Made by a program: the position numbers and the translations under genes. Below are positions 28,000-36,832 of a stretch of 64,000 nucleotides of DNA, piece after piece. The notes under the pieces are model-generated. The model was not told where the DNA came from and did not search any database. It saw nothing but the letters and a program-made list of their open reading frames with translations. Numbering within the stretch: the first letter of the stretch is position 1; every line of letters begins with the position of its first letter. The DNA comes from GCA-2712985 sp964515905 (GTDB lineage Bacteria > Pseudomonadota > Alphaproteobacteria > UBA7887): the NCBI GenBank assembly GCA_964515905.1, contig CAZEWK010000035.1, forward strand, positions 25,158 through 89,157, read 5' to 3'.

Positions 28000-28318
28000 T
28001 AAATTCTGTGAGGGCGAGTAACAGATTCGCCAAAAATTTAGACAATTCTCATATTATTCACAGAAGATACAGACGTTATTGCCGTTTAAATCTTCCACTG
28101 GGAAAGTAAAGGATACTGTAAAACTCACAGAAGTAATATTTAAATGACTATAAATATTTGATTTATATATATATTTCAGAACTGTAGTGATATATTATAA
28201 TTAATCCTTTAAAATACTCACATTATGTTAAATTAAAGTAATTTCGTGGTATCGTCCGTTTGTTGGGCCTTACCGAACTTCACAGTACCTTATTCTGATA
28301 TTAGTTGTGGTGGTGAAG
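28000..28318 (+). promoter_or_regulatory. Long AT-rich leader region of hfq with a candidate -10 box
   Basis: This 319-base stretch between dat and hfq has no convincing reading frame. A perfect TATAAT lies at 28196-28201, with only a poor match (ATTTCA at 28173-28178) at the -35 position, 17 bases upstream. A start near 28208 would give an hfq leader of about 110 bases. Near the dat end, GGCGA and TCGCC (about 28012-28034) could form a weak hairpin followed by AAAAATTT, a possible but poor dat terminator. Confidence 0.35.
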
Positions 28319-28570
28319 ATGGTGAGTGAAAGAAGTCAAAACGTTCAGGATGTTTTTCTAAATCACGTTCGAAAGAATAAAGTGCCTGTGACTGTTTTCC
28401 TTGTAAATGGGGTTAAGTTACAAGGTAATATTAGTTGGTTTGACAATTTCTCAATTTTACTTCGTCGCGATAATCTATCTCAGCTAATATATAAACACGC
28501 TATATCGACTGTAATGCCGTCAACTCCGATTCAGCTGCTCGATGATTATAGTCAGGATACGGACTCGTAA
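28319..28570 (+). CDS. hfq: RNA chaperone Hfq
   Basis: Sm-like hexameric RNA chaperone pairing small RNAs with mRNAs. From the ATG at 28319 it has 83 residues: QNVQDVFLNHVRKNKVPVTVFLVNGVKLQG (Sm1 with the proximal-face contacts), WFDNFSILLRRD, and Sm2 with YKHAISTVMP, whose Lys-His is the uridine-binding pair. The tail is short and acidic, as in alphaproteobacteria. Three GTG codons in a row upstream (28307-28315) could add four residues, but the ATG gives the standard start MVSERSQN. It lies 29 bases before hflX, an order conserved in many proteobacteria. Confidence 0.97.
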   Translation: MVSERSQNVQDVFLNHVRKNKVPVTVFLVNGVKLQGNISWFDNFSILLRRDNLSQLIYKHAISTVMPSTPIQLLDDYSQDTDS

Positions 28571-28599
28571 GTGTGTAATTGTCCGTTTTATTCGGAGTT

Positions 28600-29883
28600 A
28601 TGAAAACGACGTGGATATTGCAGCCTAATTTTAGTCGGCGCCCCAGCAATACCAACAGCAGAAATACCGGAATAGAAGAAGCAGTAAGACTAGCTCAATC
28701 GATCAATTTGCACGTTATAAATCACGAAACTATTAATATTAAGAGTCCAAATTCTGCTCACTTGTTTGGCGCGGGTACATTGGAGAGAATCCGAACCACG
28801 TTGAGCTTAAAACCGACAGAGTTAATGATCGTAAACCATGCCTTATCGCCAGTTCAACAACGAAACTTAGAAAGGTATTGGCATTGCAAAGTTATTGACC
28901 GAACGGGACTAATTTTAGAAATTTTTGGAAAACGTGCGTCGTCACATGAAGGTCGACTTCAAGTAGAACTAGCAGCTTTAACCTACCAACGTAGTCGGCT
29001 TGTGCGTGCTTGGACTCACCTAGAAAGACAAAGGGGTGGCTTCGGTTTTCTTGGGGGGCCGGGAGAATCACAAATAGAATCTGATAGACGTCAAATTGAC
29101 CGACGACTAAAACAGATTCGGAGAAAACTTTCAGGCGTTGTGAAAAATAGAGAGTTGCAGCGAAGTGCCCGGTTAAAAGTGCCATTCCCGATAGTCGCAC
29201 TAGTGGGCTACACCAATGCCGGTAAATCCACCTTATTTAATCTATTAACGGGTGCCAAAGTATATGCGGAGGATAAGCTATTTGCCACTGTAGACCCCAC
29301 GATGCGTCGGGTTGAGTTGCCGTCGAGAAAATCTGTGATTTTATCTGACACTGTCGGTTTTATTTCGGATATTCCCACGGAACTTATTTCTGCTTTCAGA
29401 GCTACCTTAGAGGAGGTAATCCTAGCAGATGTGATATTGAATGTTCGTGATATCTCCCACCCAGAATCGATTAACCAAAATAAAGATGTGTTAAATACTT
29501 TAAGTAACCTTGGTGTAGATATCGATAAAAATATAATATTTATTAATATCTTAAATAAAATTGATAAAGTAAAAGATAAAGATGAGATTATTGTTTCAGA
29601 AAAAAAAGGTAGTGCAAAATATTCTGTCGTACTTTCCGCAAAGGAGGGCTTAGGAATATCAAATTTATTGAATACATTAGATAAAATGCTCGATTCTGAC
29701 AGTAAAATTAATGAATTTCGTGTTTCAGTAGAGGATGGGCAAGCACTGGCTTGGCTTCACAGCCATGGGAGGGTATTGAACAAGGTCCATGAAGGAGGTT
29801 GTTTTCGAGTCCAAGTGATAATTGGTGAACGGTTTGAACGCCAATTCAACCAACTATTTACTCGTAATCAGGGCAAAAACTAA
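28600..29883 (+). CDS. hflX: GTPase HflX (ribosome-associated)
   Basis: GTP-binding protein that splits stalled or heat-damaged ribosomes, 427 residues. An N-terminal HflX domain (about 20-190) contains HLFGAGTLERI, VELAALTYQRSRLVRAW and the glycine-rich GGFGFLGGPGESQIE loop. The G domain shows G1 LVGYTNAGKSTLFN, G3 DTVGF with switch, and G4 NKID. The ATG at 28600 has GGAG only two bases upstream; a TTG at 28579 is in frame and would add seven residues. It follows hfq and precedes a 147-base gap with the groESL control region. The usual downstream partner mazG is about 5 kb away. Confidence 0.95.
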   Translation: MKTTWILQPNFSRRPSNTNSRNTGIEEAVRLAQSINLHVINHETINIKSPNSAHLFGAGTLERIRTTLSLKPTELMIVNHALSPVQQRNLERYWHCKVIDRTGLILEIFGKRASSHEGRLQVELAALTYQRSRLVRAWTHLERQRGGFGFLGGPGESQIESDRRQIDRRLKQIRRKLSGVVKNRELQRSARLKVPFPIVALVGYTNAGKSTLFNLLTGAKVYAEDKLFATVDPTMRRVELPSRKSVILSDTVGFISDIPTELISAFRATLEEVILADVILNVRDISHPESINQNKDVLNTLSNLGVDIDKNIIFINILNKIDKVKDKDEIIVSEKKGSAKYSVVLSAKEGLGISNLLNTLDKMLDSDSKINEFRVSVEDGQALAWLHSHGRVLNKVHEGGCFRVQVIIGERFERQFNQLFTRNQGKN

Positions 29884-29922
29884 AAATTTCTGGAAAACTT
29901 GGGTTTTATAGCCTTCTACTCC

Positions 29923-29951
29923 TTGACAGTAAGTCTATCAATAACTATATG
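29923..29951 (+). promoter_or_regulatory. groESL promoter
   Basis: A perfect -35 TTGACA (29923-29928) and TATATG (29946-29951) are separated by exactly 17 bases, upstream of groES. The transcription start would fall at about 29958-29960, just before or inside the CIRCE element that begins at 29962, the normal layout for HrcA repression. Confidence 0.75.
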
Positions 29952-29961
29952 CGAACCTAGA

Positions 29962-29988
29962 CTAGCACTCGCCCGTTATGAGTGCTAA
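29962..29988 (+). promoter_or_regulatory. CIRCE operator (HrcA-binding site) of groESL
   Basis: CTAGCACTC (29962-29970), a nine-base spacer and GAGTGCTAA (29980-29988) match the CIRCE inverted repeat TTAGCACTC-N9-GAGTGCTAA with one mismatch, in the first base. It lies just after the promoter and 42 bases before the groES ATG. Repression by HrcA with release on heat shock is expected from this conserved element. No hrcA gene is in the window. Confidence 0.95.
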
Positions 29989-30030
29989 ATACGTAATTAT
30001 ACTTATAACTATAGCTTTGGAGAGCCTAGG

Positions 30031-30318
30031 ATGAAAATCAGGCCGCTGCACGATCGTGTAATGGTCAGGCGAGTCGATGAAGACGAGCGGACCGCAGGCG
30101 GCATCATTATTCCAGATACCGCTAAAGAAAAACCCATGCAGGGTAAAGTCGTAGCTGCTGGAACAGGTGCACGCGACGACAATGGCAAGGTCATACCCCT
30201 TGATGTAAAAAAAGGTGATAAGATCTTGTTTGGAAAATGGTCGGGAACTGAAGTCACGGTCGATAGTGAAGAACTGTTGATCATGAAGGAATCCGACATC
30301 ATGGGCATCATTGAGTAA
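30031..30318 (+). CDS. groES: Co-chaperonin GroES
   Basis: Ten-kilodalton lid of the GroEL chamber, 95 residues, normal length. The MKIRPLHDRVMVRR start, the mobile loop around residues 17-32 (DEDERTAGGIIIPDTAKEK), and VKKGDKILFGKWSGTEV are typical. It precedes groEL by 12 bases and is controlled by the CIRCE and promoter upstream. GC content and codon use appear higher than in neighbouring genes, as expected for a strongly expressed gene. Confidence 0.98.
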   Translation: MKIRPLHDRVMVRRVDEDERTAGGIIIPDTAKEKPMQGKVVAAGTGARDDNGKVIPLDVKKGDKILFGKWSGTEVTVDSEELLIMKESDIMGIIE

Positions 30319-30330
30319 GGAATTAGGAAT

Positions 30331-31995
30331 ATGCCTGCAAAAGATGTAAAATTTAGTGCTGACGCGCGGGAGCGTATGCTACGCGGAGTCGATACTTTGG
30401 CAAATGCTGTCAAAGTGACATTAGGGCCAAAAGGCCGAAACGTTGTTCTTGATAAGTCATTTGGAGCGCCTCGAATTACTAAAGATGGCGTAACAGTCGC
30501 GAAAGAGATTGAACTAAGTGACAAATTTGAGAATATGGGTGCGCAAATGGTGCGCGAAGTCGCCAGCAAAACAAGTGATGTTGCGGGAGATGGAACCACT
30601 ACAGCTACAGTATTAGCCCAAGCAATTGTGCGTGAAGGTTCCAAGGCGGTTGCCGCTGGAATGAACCCCATGGATGTTAAACGGGGTATTGATCAGGCAG
30701 TTCTCTCAGTGATTGGGAATGTCTCGAAAATGGCACGTCGCGTTGCTAGCCAACAGGAAATAGCACAAGTCGGTACAATTTCAGCGAATGGCGAAACCGC
30801 TGTTGGTGATATCATTGCCGAGGCTATGGAAAAAGTCGGTAAAGAAGGGGTGATTACAGTTGAAGAGGCTAAAGGTCTTGAGACTGAACTTGATGTGGTG
30901 GAGGGAATGCAGTTTGATCGTGGTTATCTCTCACCCTATTTTATCACCAACCCAGAGAAAATGAATTGTGAGCTCGAGGATCCCTATATTTTGATTCACG
31001 AGAAAAAATTATCAAATCTTCAAGCCTTATTACCGATTCTTGAATCAGTTGTTAAATCAAGTCAGCCACTGTTAATCATAGCAGAAGATATTGAAGGGGA
31101 GGCTCTTGCTACTCTTGTTGTGAATAAATTACGTGGCGGTTTAAAAATTGCCGGAGTAAAGGCACCAGGGTTTGGTGATCGTCGTAAGGCTATGTTAGAA
31201 GACATTGCAGTTCTTACCGGTGGGCAAGTAATCTCAGAAGATGTTGGTATTAAGTTAGAGAATGTTTCTTTAGATATGCTAGGGCGTGCTAAGCGCGTTA
31301 TGATTGATAAGGAAAATTCTACCATCATTGACGGTTCTGGTAAGAAAAAAGGAATCGATGGTCGAATTAATCAGATAAAGGCGCAAATCGAAGAGACTAC
31401 TTCGGACTATGACCGCGAGAAACTTCAAGAACGTTTGGCAAAACTGGCTGGTGGTGTCGCTATAATCAAGGTTGGCGGGATTACTGAGATCGAAGTTAAA
31501 GAAAGAAAAGATCGAGTCGAAGATGCTTTGCATTCAACACGGGCTGCCGTTGAGGAAGGAGTTGTGCCAGGTGGAGGTGTAACGCTGATATACGCCTCTA
31601 AGGGCCTATCAAAACTTACTGGTGAAAACAATGATCAACAGGTAGGAATTGATATTGTATCCAAAGCTCTACGCATGCCTCTACGCAATATTGCCGAAAA
31701 TGCTGGCACAGACGGGTCAATTGTTATCGGTAAAATTCTTGAATCCAAAGATACTAAGTTTGGATTCGATGCACAGTCAGAAAAATATACTGACATGGTG
31801 AAAGCTGGAATTATCGATCCAGCTAAAGTAGTACGTGCGGCACTTCAAGATGCTTCATCAGTAGCAGGTCTACTCATTACCACTGAAGCAATGGTAGCTG
31901 ACAAACCAGAGAAGAAGGATGATGCTCCTGCTGGTGGTGGGATGCCCCCAGATATGGGTGGTATGGGTGGTATGGGTGGTATGGGTGGATTTTAA
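30331..31995 (+). CDS. groEL: Chaperonin GroEL
   Basis: Sixty-kilodalton ATP-driven chaperonin, 554 residues. The ATP-binding loop VTLGPKGRNVVLDKSFGAPRITKDGVTVAKEI and the AGDGTTTATVLAQAIV segment contain the catalytic Asp. The equatorial, intermediate and apical domains are all full length, including GDRRKAMLEDIAVLTGG and EEGVVPGGGVTL. The C-terminal tail is the usual Gly-Gly-Met repeat, encoded by a run of nine-base repeats at 31954-31989. A strong terminator follows 40 bases after the stop. This is the only groEL in the window. Confidence 0.99.
   Translation: MPAKDVKFSADARERMLRGVDTLANAVKVTLGPKGRNVVLDKSFGAPRITKDGVTVAKEIELSDKFENMGAQMVREVASKTSDVAGDGTTTATVLAQAIVREGSKAVAAGMNPMDVKRGIDQAVLSVIGNVSKMARRVASQQEIAQVGTISANGETAVGDIIAEAMEKVGKEGVITVEEAKGLETELDVVEGMQFDRGYLSPYFITNPEKMNCELEDPYILIHEKKLSNLQALLPILESVVKSSQPLLIIAEDIEGEALATLVVNKLRGGLKIAGVKAPGFGDRRKAMLEDIAVLTGGQVISEDVGIKLENVSLDMLGRAKRVMIDKENSTIIDGSGKKKGIDGRINQIKAQIEETTSDYDREKLQERLAKLAGGVAIIKVGGITEIEVKERKDRVEDALHSTRAAVEEGVVPGGGVTLIYASKGLSKLTGENNDQQVGIDIVSKALRMPLRNIAENAGTDGSIVIGKILESKDTKFGFDAQSEKYTDMVKAGIIDPAKVVRAALQDASSVAGLLITTEAMVADKPEKKDDAPAGGGMPPDMGGMGGMGGMGGF
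31954..31989 (+). repeat. Nine-base tandem repeat encoding the GroEL GGM tail
   Basis: Four consecutive units of ATGGGTGGT (the last ending in A) encode Met-Gly-Gly. Such tails are normal in GroEL, but near-identical nucleotide units can expand or contract by slippage. Confidence 0.85.
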
Positions 31996-32034
31996 TTAAA
32001 TCAGCCAGTTACCTATACAAGTTAAATTATATAT

Positions 32035-32067
32035 AAGCCGCGCCAACATAAAATTGGCGCGGCTTTT
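32035..32067 (+). terminator. Rho-independent terminator of groESL
   Basis: A perfect 12-base stem, AAGCCGCGCCAA (32035-32046) and its complement (32054-32065), closes a seven-base A-rich loop and runs into TTTT. It is the strongest terminator seen in the window and isolates groESL from the hydratase gene that starts 47 bases later. Confidence 0.93.
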
Positions 32068-32113
32068 CTTCCTAGATAGGTTCCTATGCAAGTCATATTT
32101 AGCGGTTAAGTTC

Positions 32114-32905
32114 ATGCTAGAATATCAAAAGGCTCAAACCGCCTCTGATCTATTGTGGGAACTTTGGCTTGGGTCGAAACATATTGATATACTGCCCCAA
32201 GATTTTTCCCCTGAAAATAGGGCGGAAGGTTATTCCATTCAAAGATTTCTGGAACAGCGTTCTAACGAACCTCTTTGTGGTTGGAAAATTGCTGCCACTA
32301 GTCAAGCCGGTCAATCACATATAGGTGTCTCCGGTCCTATGGCCGGCAGACTTTTGAAGGAACGATTTCACTCGAGTGGAAAAAAGCTCTCATTAGAAGG
32401 AAATTTAATGAAAGTTGCGGAAGCGGAATTTGCATTTCAACTGGGATCTGATCTTCCATTACGCAATAAAAATTATAATATTGAAGAAGTCTTAGCTGCT
32501 GTGGATTACCTACATCCAGCTATAGAAATACCTGATTCCCGTTTCAATCAATTTGCCAAAGTCGGTGAAGCTCAATTAATCGCCGATAATGCTTGTGCAC
32601 ATGAGTTCGTGTTGGGTGAACCAACTGAAGAAGAATGGAGAGATTTCGACTTACAAAATCATTCTGTCGAAATACAAAACCAAAAATCCGTTATGGAAAA
32701 AGGGACGGGCCGTAATGTTTTAGGTGACCCACGGATTGCTTTGACATGGTTAGTTAACGAGTTACTTTCAATTGGAATATATTTAAAGAAAGGTCAGGTC
32801 GTCACTACGGGAACTATAACTAAACCGATACCAATAGCTGCAAACGACATTATAACAGCGAACTTTGGACAACTTGGATCAGTTACAGTTGGTTTTAGTG
32901 ATTAA
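32114..32905 (+). CDS. 2-keto-4-pentenoate hydratase / oxo-acid decarboxylase family protein
   Basis: A 263-residue member of the fumarylacetoacetate-hydrolase-like hydratase group (MhpD/HpaH/DmpE type), which adds water to or decarboxylates 2-oxo-enoic acids in aromatic catabolism. Evidence: GWKIAATSQAGQSHIGVSGPMAGRL, the acidic metal site VAEAEFAFQLGSDLP, a conserved VDYLHPAIEIPDSRF segment, DNACAHEFVLG, and VVTTGTITKPIPI near the end. The ATG at 32114 is used; an upstream in-frame ATG at 32054 is inside the groESL terminator and was rejected. No meta-cleavage partner genes are adjacent, so the substrate is unknown. Confidence 0.82.
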   Translation: MLEYQKAQTASDLLWELWLGSKHIDILPQDFSPENRAEGYSIQRFLEQRSNEPLCGWKIAATSQAGQSHIGVSGPMAGRLLKERFHSSGKKLSLEGNLMKVAEAEFAFQLGSDLPLRNKNYNIEEVLAAVDYLHPAIEIPDSRFNQFAKVGEAQLIADNACAHEFVLGEPTEEEWRDFDLQNHSVEIQNQKSVMEKGTGRNVLGDPRIALTWLVNELLSIGIYLKKGQVVTTGTITKPIPIAANDIITANFGQLGSVTVGFSD

Positions 32906-32966
32906 TAATGGAGCTCACTCAAATACGAAGTTTATCTCTGCTATAATATCATTCTATATTGGCAAA

Positions 32967-33728
32967 CTAGTTTCGGCTGATGGCAAATGGTCCAAAGGCT
33001 TGAGATACTGGCATCATTTCCAATAGGTTAATATTAACATTACTCGGTGCGGTGGCCACAAAATGGATTACTTCAGCAACATCTGAAGCGCTCATAGCAT
33101 TGGCACCCTTTAAGAAATTTCTCGCCTTCTCAGAATCACCCTTAAATCTAACTGTTAAAAATTCTGTTTCAACTGCACCAGGTTCGATACAGCTTACACG
33201 GACTCGCGTTCCGAGAAGATCTGCCCTCATGTTTAGAGAAAATTGATGCACGAATGCTTTAGTTCCACCGTATACATTTCCTCCTGGGTAAGGATAAGAT
33301 CCAGCAACTGAACCAATGTTTATGATGTGACCTCTGTCACGTGAAACCATGTCGGGCAACACAGCACGTGCGCAGTAAATTAGCCCTTTTATATTGGTAT
33401 CTACCATTTGGTCCCAATCATCTAAATTCGCTTGTGCTGAGGGCTCAAGGCCAAGGGCTAGTCCGGCATTATTTACTAAAATATCGATTTCCGAGAAATC
33501 TTTTGGAAGGCTTTTAAAGCTTTCATAAACAGCGTTTCGATCGGTTACGTCTAAGGGGAGGATATGTGCAGCTGTGCCTAAGGTATCTGCCAAACTTTCG
33601 AGTTTTTTTGTTCTACGGCCAACTAGTATTAGTTTCATTCCACTGTTTGAGAAACGACGCGAGACAGCTTCACCAATTCCTGCTGTAGCTCCGGTTACTA
33701 ATGCCGTTTTGGGAATCAAATTTGTCAT
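32967..33728 (-). CDS. ydfG: SDR oxidoreductase, YdfG-type (3-hydroxy acid / serine dehydrogenase)
   Basis: Classical short-chain dehydrogenase, 253 residues. Cofactor motif TGATAGIGEAVSRRF, NNAGLALG, catalytic Ser in NIGSVAGSYPYPGG, and the YGGTKAF Tyr-x-x-x-Lys pair (Tyr-Gly-Gly-Thr-Lys). The YdfG subgroup is indicated by GGNVYGGTKAFVHQFSLNMRADL, EPGAVETEF and the C-terminal VNINLLEMMPVSQ. Members oxidise 3-hydroxy acids such as serine or reduce malonic semialdehyde with NADP. It converges with the hydratase upstream and is transcribed divergently from the 3-hydroxyisobutyrate dehydrogenase-like gene; the pair may share a substrate class. Confidence 0.83.
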   Translation of the reverse strand: MTNLIPKTALVTGATAGIGEAVSRRFSNSGMKLILVGRRTKKLESLADTLGTAAHILPLDVTDRNAVYESFKSLPKDFSEIDILVNNAGLALGLEPSAQANLDDWDQMVDTNIKGLIYCARAVLPDMVSRDRGHIINIGSVAGSYPYPGGNVYGGTKAFVHQFSLNMRADLLGTRVRVSCIEPGAVETEFLTVRFKGDSEKARNFLKGANAMSASDVAEVIHFVATAPSNVNINLLEMMPVSQAFGPFAISRN

Positions 33729-33908
33729 CGAACCTCCACATTAATTATTTGTATTATCTGACAGTAGCGTAATAATTTGATAAATAAAATTAGCTAATTA
33801 CAATTGGCTAGGTGCCTTAAATTCTAAGGCAGTTGTATATCGGTGAATTTTAGAGAATTTTGTTAATTCAGTAAAAATTAATTTCTTCCTATGAATGAGG
33901 AGTTCCTA

Positions 33909-34787
33909 ATGACGGACGTGGAAAGAATTGCTTTTTTAGGGCTCGGTGTTATGGGGTTTCCTATGGCAGGTCACCTCGCATCGAATGGGTATGATGTGAT
34001 TGTTTACAACCGATCCTCAGATAAGTGTGAGAATTGGTTGAGCAAATATAAGGGAACTTCCGCAGCCACCCCAAAAGATGCTGTCGCAGGAAGAGAAATT
34101 GTTTTTGCATGCGTTGGGAACGATGACGACGTACGAAGTGTCGTTTATGGAGAAGAGGGGGCATTTGAAGGAATGGAAGAGGGAGCAGTTTTTGTAGATC
34201 ACACAACTGCTTCTGCGGATTTAGCTAAAGAATTGTATGAGGTGACGAAAAATAATCGGATGGAGTTTTTGGATGCACCTGTATCCGGCGGTCAAGCTGG
34301 TGCCGAAAATGGAATTTTGACTGTTATGTGTGGAGGAGAACAAAATGTATTCGATAAAGCCAAACCAGTAATAGATAGTTACGCAAGAGCAGTCACACTA
34401 ATGGGGGACGCCGGAGCAGGACAATTGACAAAGATGGTTAATCAAATTTGTATAGCAGGATTGTTGCAGGGGCTTTCCGAAGGAATGAATTTTGCATTAA
34501 AGGCTGGTTTAGACCCTAAAACTGTGGTGGATGTGATTTCTAAGGGAGCTGCTGGATCATGGCAAATGGAGAACCGCGCTCTCACAATGGTAGAGGATAA
34601 GTTTGATTTTGGCTTTGCAGTAAATTGGATGCGAAAAGATCTACGAATAGTGCTGGAAGAAGCACAAGAGAATAAGGCACGAGTACCAATCACTTCGTTA
34701 ATTGATCAATTATATGCTCAAGTTCAAGAACGTGGAGGGGGAAGATGGGATACCTCAAGTCTTATTCATTTACTTATGCACGAATAA
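33909..34787 (+). CDS. NAD(P)-dependent beta-hydroxyacid dehydrogenase (3-hydroxyisobutyrate dehydrogenase family)
   Basis: A 292-residue member of the beta-hydroxyacid dehydrogenase family. It has the Rossmann motif FLGLGVMGFPMAGHL, the NRSSDK segment after strand 2, the substrate loop DAPVSGGQAGAENGILT, and the catalytic Lys in AGQLTKMVNQICIAG. C-terminal DLRIVLEEA is conserved. AGGAG at 33898-33902 lies six bases before the ATG at 33909, which decides the start over an ATG six codons upstream. Substrate (3-hydroxyisobutyrate, tartronate semialdehyde, 2-hydroxy-3-oxopropionate or another) cannot be assigned. It converges with mazG. Confidence 0.85.
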   Translation: MTDVERIAFLGLGVMGFPMAGHLASNGYDVIVYNRSSDKCENWLSKYKGTSAATPKDAVAGREIVFACVGNDDDVRSVVYGEEGAFEGMEEGAVFVDHTTASADLAKELYEVTKNNRMEFLDAPVSGGQAGAENGILTVMCGGEQNVFDKAKPVIDSYARAVTLMGDAGAGQLTKMVNQICIAGLLQGLSEGMNFALKAGLDPKTVVDVISKGAAGSWQMENRALTMVEDKFDFGFAVNWMRKDLRIVLEEAQENKARVPITSLIDQLYAQVQERGGGRWDTSSLIHLLMHE

Positions 34788-34809
34788 GTCCTATGGATTC
34801 TAGTGTCTT

Positions 34810-35604
34810 TTATTTCTTTTCATTCACTTTAACCTGCTCCCAATAAGTCTGCATTAGCTCTAGAGGGGTGTTAGTGTTCGAGGGTGACGTCGAGTTAGTT
34901 AAAACTTCAACCTGCCGAAATCTTCGCTCAAATTTCTGATTTGCATGTCTAAGAGCTATTTCAGGATTAATATTAAGATGGCGTGCTAAATTGACACAAG
35001 CAAACAGAAGATCTCCAAGTTCTTCCTGTATTTTGGTTGCTTCGCTTTTATTATCGACTTCAACGCAAAGTTCCTCCAGCTCTTCCTCGATCTTTTCGAC
35101 TACTGGTTTTATAGTAGTCCAATCAAATCCAATTGAGGCGGCTCGCTGTTGCAATTTGACTGCCATGGAAAGACTGGGAAAGGTTTTTGCTAAGCCATCG
35201 AGGACGCTATCATATTCCGGACACTCCTCTGCGCGCTCTCGTTGCTTTATTTCTTCCCAACTCTCGCTTTCCCTGATCATGTGGTTTTGTTGCATGGGAC
35301 TATTAAATACGTGGGGATGTCTTCGTATCATTTTTTGACAAATGCCATCTACTACATCTGCAAAGTCAAATATTGAATTTTCGGTGCTTAGTTGACTGTA
35401 GAAAACAATTTGAAACAGTAAATCTCCTAATTCACCTTTTAAATTGTGGTAATCCTTCCGCTCAATGGCATCCGCCACCTCATAGACCTCTTCAATGGTA
35501 TGAGGTAATACAGTTTCGTACGTCTGTGATAGATCCCATTCGCAACCCTCCTGGGGGTCCCGGAGACGTTTCATAATCTTTAATAGACAGTTTAGATCAT
35601 ACAT
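34810..35604 (-). CDS. mazG: Nucleoside triphosphate pyrophosphohydrolase MazG
   Basis: Hydrolyses nucleoside triphosphates to monophosphates; a 264-residue protein with two MazG repeats. The first (about 18-110) has CEWDLSQTYETVLPHTIEEVYEVADAIE and the metal-binding KGELGDLLFQIVFYSQL. The second (about 150-250) has FDWTTIKPVVEKIEEELEELCVEV and QEELGDLLFACVNLARH. Relatives carry mazG just after hfq-hflX; here it is on the opposite strand, separated by groESL and three metabolic genes. An AT-rich 159-base stretch lies upstream. Confidence 0.95.
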   Translation of the reverse strand: MYDLNCLLKIMKRLRDPQEGCEWDLSQTYETVLPHTIEEVYEVADAIERKDYHNLKGELGDLLFQIVFYSQLSTENSIFDFADVVDGICQKMIRRHPHVFNSPMQQNHMIRESESWEEIKQRERAEECPEYDSVLDGLAKTFPSLSMAVKLQQRAASIGFDWTTIKPVVEKIEEELEELCVEVDNKSEATKIQEELGDLLFACVNLARHLNINPEIALRHANQKFERRFRQVEVLTNSTSPSNTNTPLELMQTYWEQVKVNEKK

Positions 35605-35763
35605 TTTCGTATGGAAGGTACCTCGGAGGTGAAGTTGGATACAATGTCAATTTTGTCGTATAATATATATTATGGGAAATATGATTTATTAATTTAATAA
35701 CAGTGCTATAACTAAGATATTTAATTTTACTCTTAATTCTTTCGGCAGATCATAACATCAGTC

Positions 35764-36057
35764 CTACTTACCCCTAAGATACACGATCCTGATTTGCCTG
35801 ATTATGATACCAAAGCTACCCATTAACCCAATGCACACCGATATCATAATAGCAAATCCAACTAGGCCAAGGTCTTCTCCCAAGTTGAAATAGATTGCCG
35901 CACGAATTCCTCCCCATACTAATCCAGCAACTGCCAATACAAGTATTGATTTAAGAAAACCGCGTTGGGTATCCCACCCAAATATTGTACCTACAATCCA
36001 AAATATTGGATCTTTTAGTGATCCAACTATCATCAGAGTCAAGATTTCTCCACTCAT
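35764..36057 (-). CDS. Small integral membrane protein of unknown function
   Basis: Not recognised. The 97-residue product is mostly hydrophobic, with about three membrane segments (roughly 5-28, 35-58 and 62-88), a VWGGIRAAIYFNLGED turn in the middle and a basic tail RQIRIVYLRGK pointing inward. It ends the minus-strand run metG-tatD-MBL and starts only 10 bases after the stop of the metallohydrolase gene, so it is probably cotranscribed. It does not carry residues that point to transport or catalysis. Confidence 0.65.
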   Translation of the reverse strand: MSGEILTLMIVGSLKDPIFWIVGTIFGWDTQRGFLKSILVLAVAGLVWGGIRAAIYFNLGEDLGLVGFAIMISVCIGLMGSFGIIIRQIRIVYLRGK

Positions 36058-36067
36058 CTAGTTCCTT

Positions 36068-36832
36068 TCAGACTACAACGACCATACCATCAAAGGCAGG
36101 TTCGACCCCATTGGGTAATTTCTGTTTGAGTTCACAATAGTCCAATTCGCCAGCCATATGAGTCAAAATTGCTCTCTTTGGTTTGACAGTGCTAATCCAG
36201 TCCAGTGTAAGTTCCAGATGGCCATGAGCGGGCGTTGGATGGTAACCTAAACAGTCAACAAACCAGCAATCGAGCCCATATAAACAATCAAGCGAAGCTT
36301 TAGGAAAAGAATTTACATCGGTACTATATGCCATATCTCCAAGACGGAATCCTAGAGTGATACCGTTTCCGTGAATCTGATTAAATGGCACAACAGAGAT
36401 ATCACCTACTTCAAATGGACCGTTGATTTCGTGTCCAACTAGTGATGGCTTGTACCCAAGCCGCTCCGGCCCACTGTCTTGAAACGCGTAATCAAATCGA
36501 TGCCTAATATCATTTAATGTTTTCCAATTGGCGTAAATATCAATTGGGCCCTTTTTTTTTACGTTGAAGCCCCTTAAATCGTCTATTCCGTGAGTATGAT
36601 CTGCGTGCGCGTGTGTATAAAGCACAGAGTCTATCTGATCAATATCAGCCTCAAGGCACTGCTCTCTCAAATCAGCCGGGGTATCTATTAGTAAACGTGT
36701 ATTAGCAGTTTCGACAAATATTGAACTTCGGCGACGTCTATTCTTTTTATCGGCTGGGTCGCACGCGCCCCAAACCCCACCTAACATTGGCACTCCTGAT
36801 GATGGTCCACAACCCAACACCGTGATTTTCAT
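36068..36832 (-). CDS. Metallo-beta-lactamase-fold hydrolase (PhnP-like)
   Basis: A 254-residue zinc hydrolase of the MBL fold. The N-terminus KITVLGCGPSSGVPMLG and RRRSSIFVETANTRLLIDTPADLREQ match the PhnP / cyclic phosphodiesterase group. The metal motif is THAHADHTHGIDDLR, with further ligands in GHLELTL and LTHMAGELDY. It overlaps the tatD start by four bases (ATGA type), an arrangement common in alphaproteobacteria next to metG and holB. The physiological substrate is unknown; PhnP acts on cyclic ribose phosphates, but no phosphonate genes are present here. Confidence 0.85.
   Translation of the reverse strand: MKITVLGCGPSSGVPMLGGVWGACDPADKKNRRRRSSIFVETANTRLLIDTPADLREQCLEADIDQIDSVLYTHAHADHTHGIDDLRGFNVKKKGPIDIYANWKTLNDIRHRFDYAFQDSGPERLGYKPSLVGHEINGPFEVGDISVVPFNQIHGNGITLGFRLGDMAYSTDVNSFPKASLDCLYGLDCWFVDCLGYHPTPAHGHLELTLDWISTVKPKRAILTHMAGELDYCELKQKLPNGVEPAFDGMVVVV

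Noticed and set aside
30009..30671. A 220-codon minus-strand open frame across groES and the start of groEL
   Set aside because: The opposite strand encodes two unmistakable chaperonins; the antisense frame is a by-product of their codon bias.
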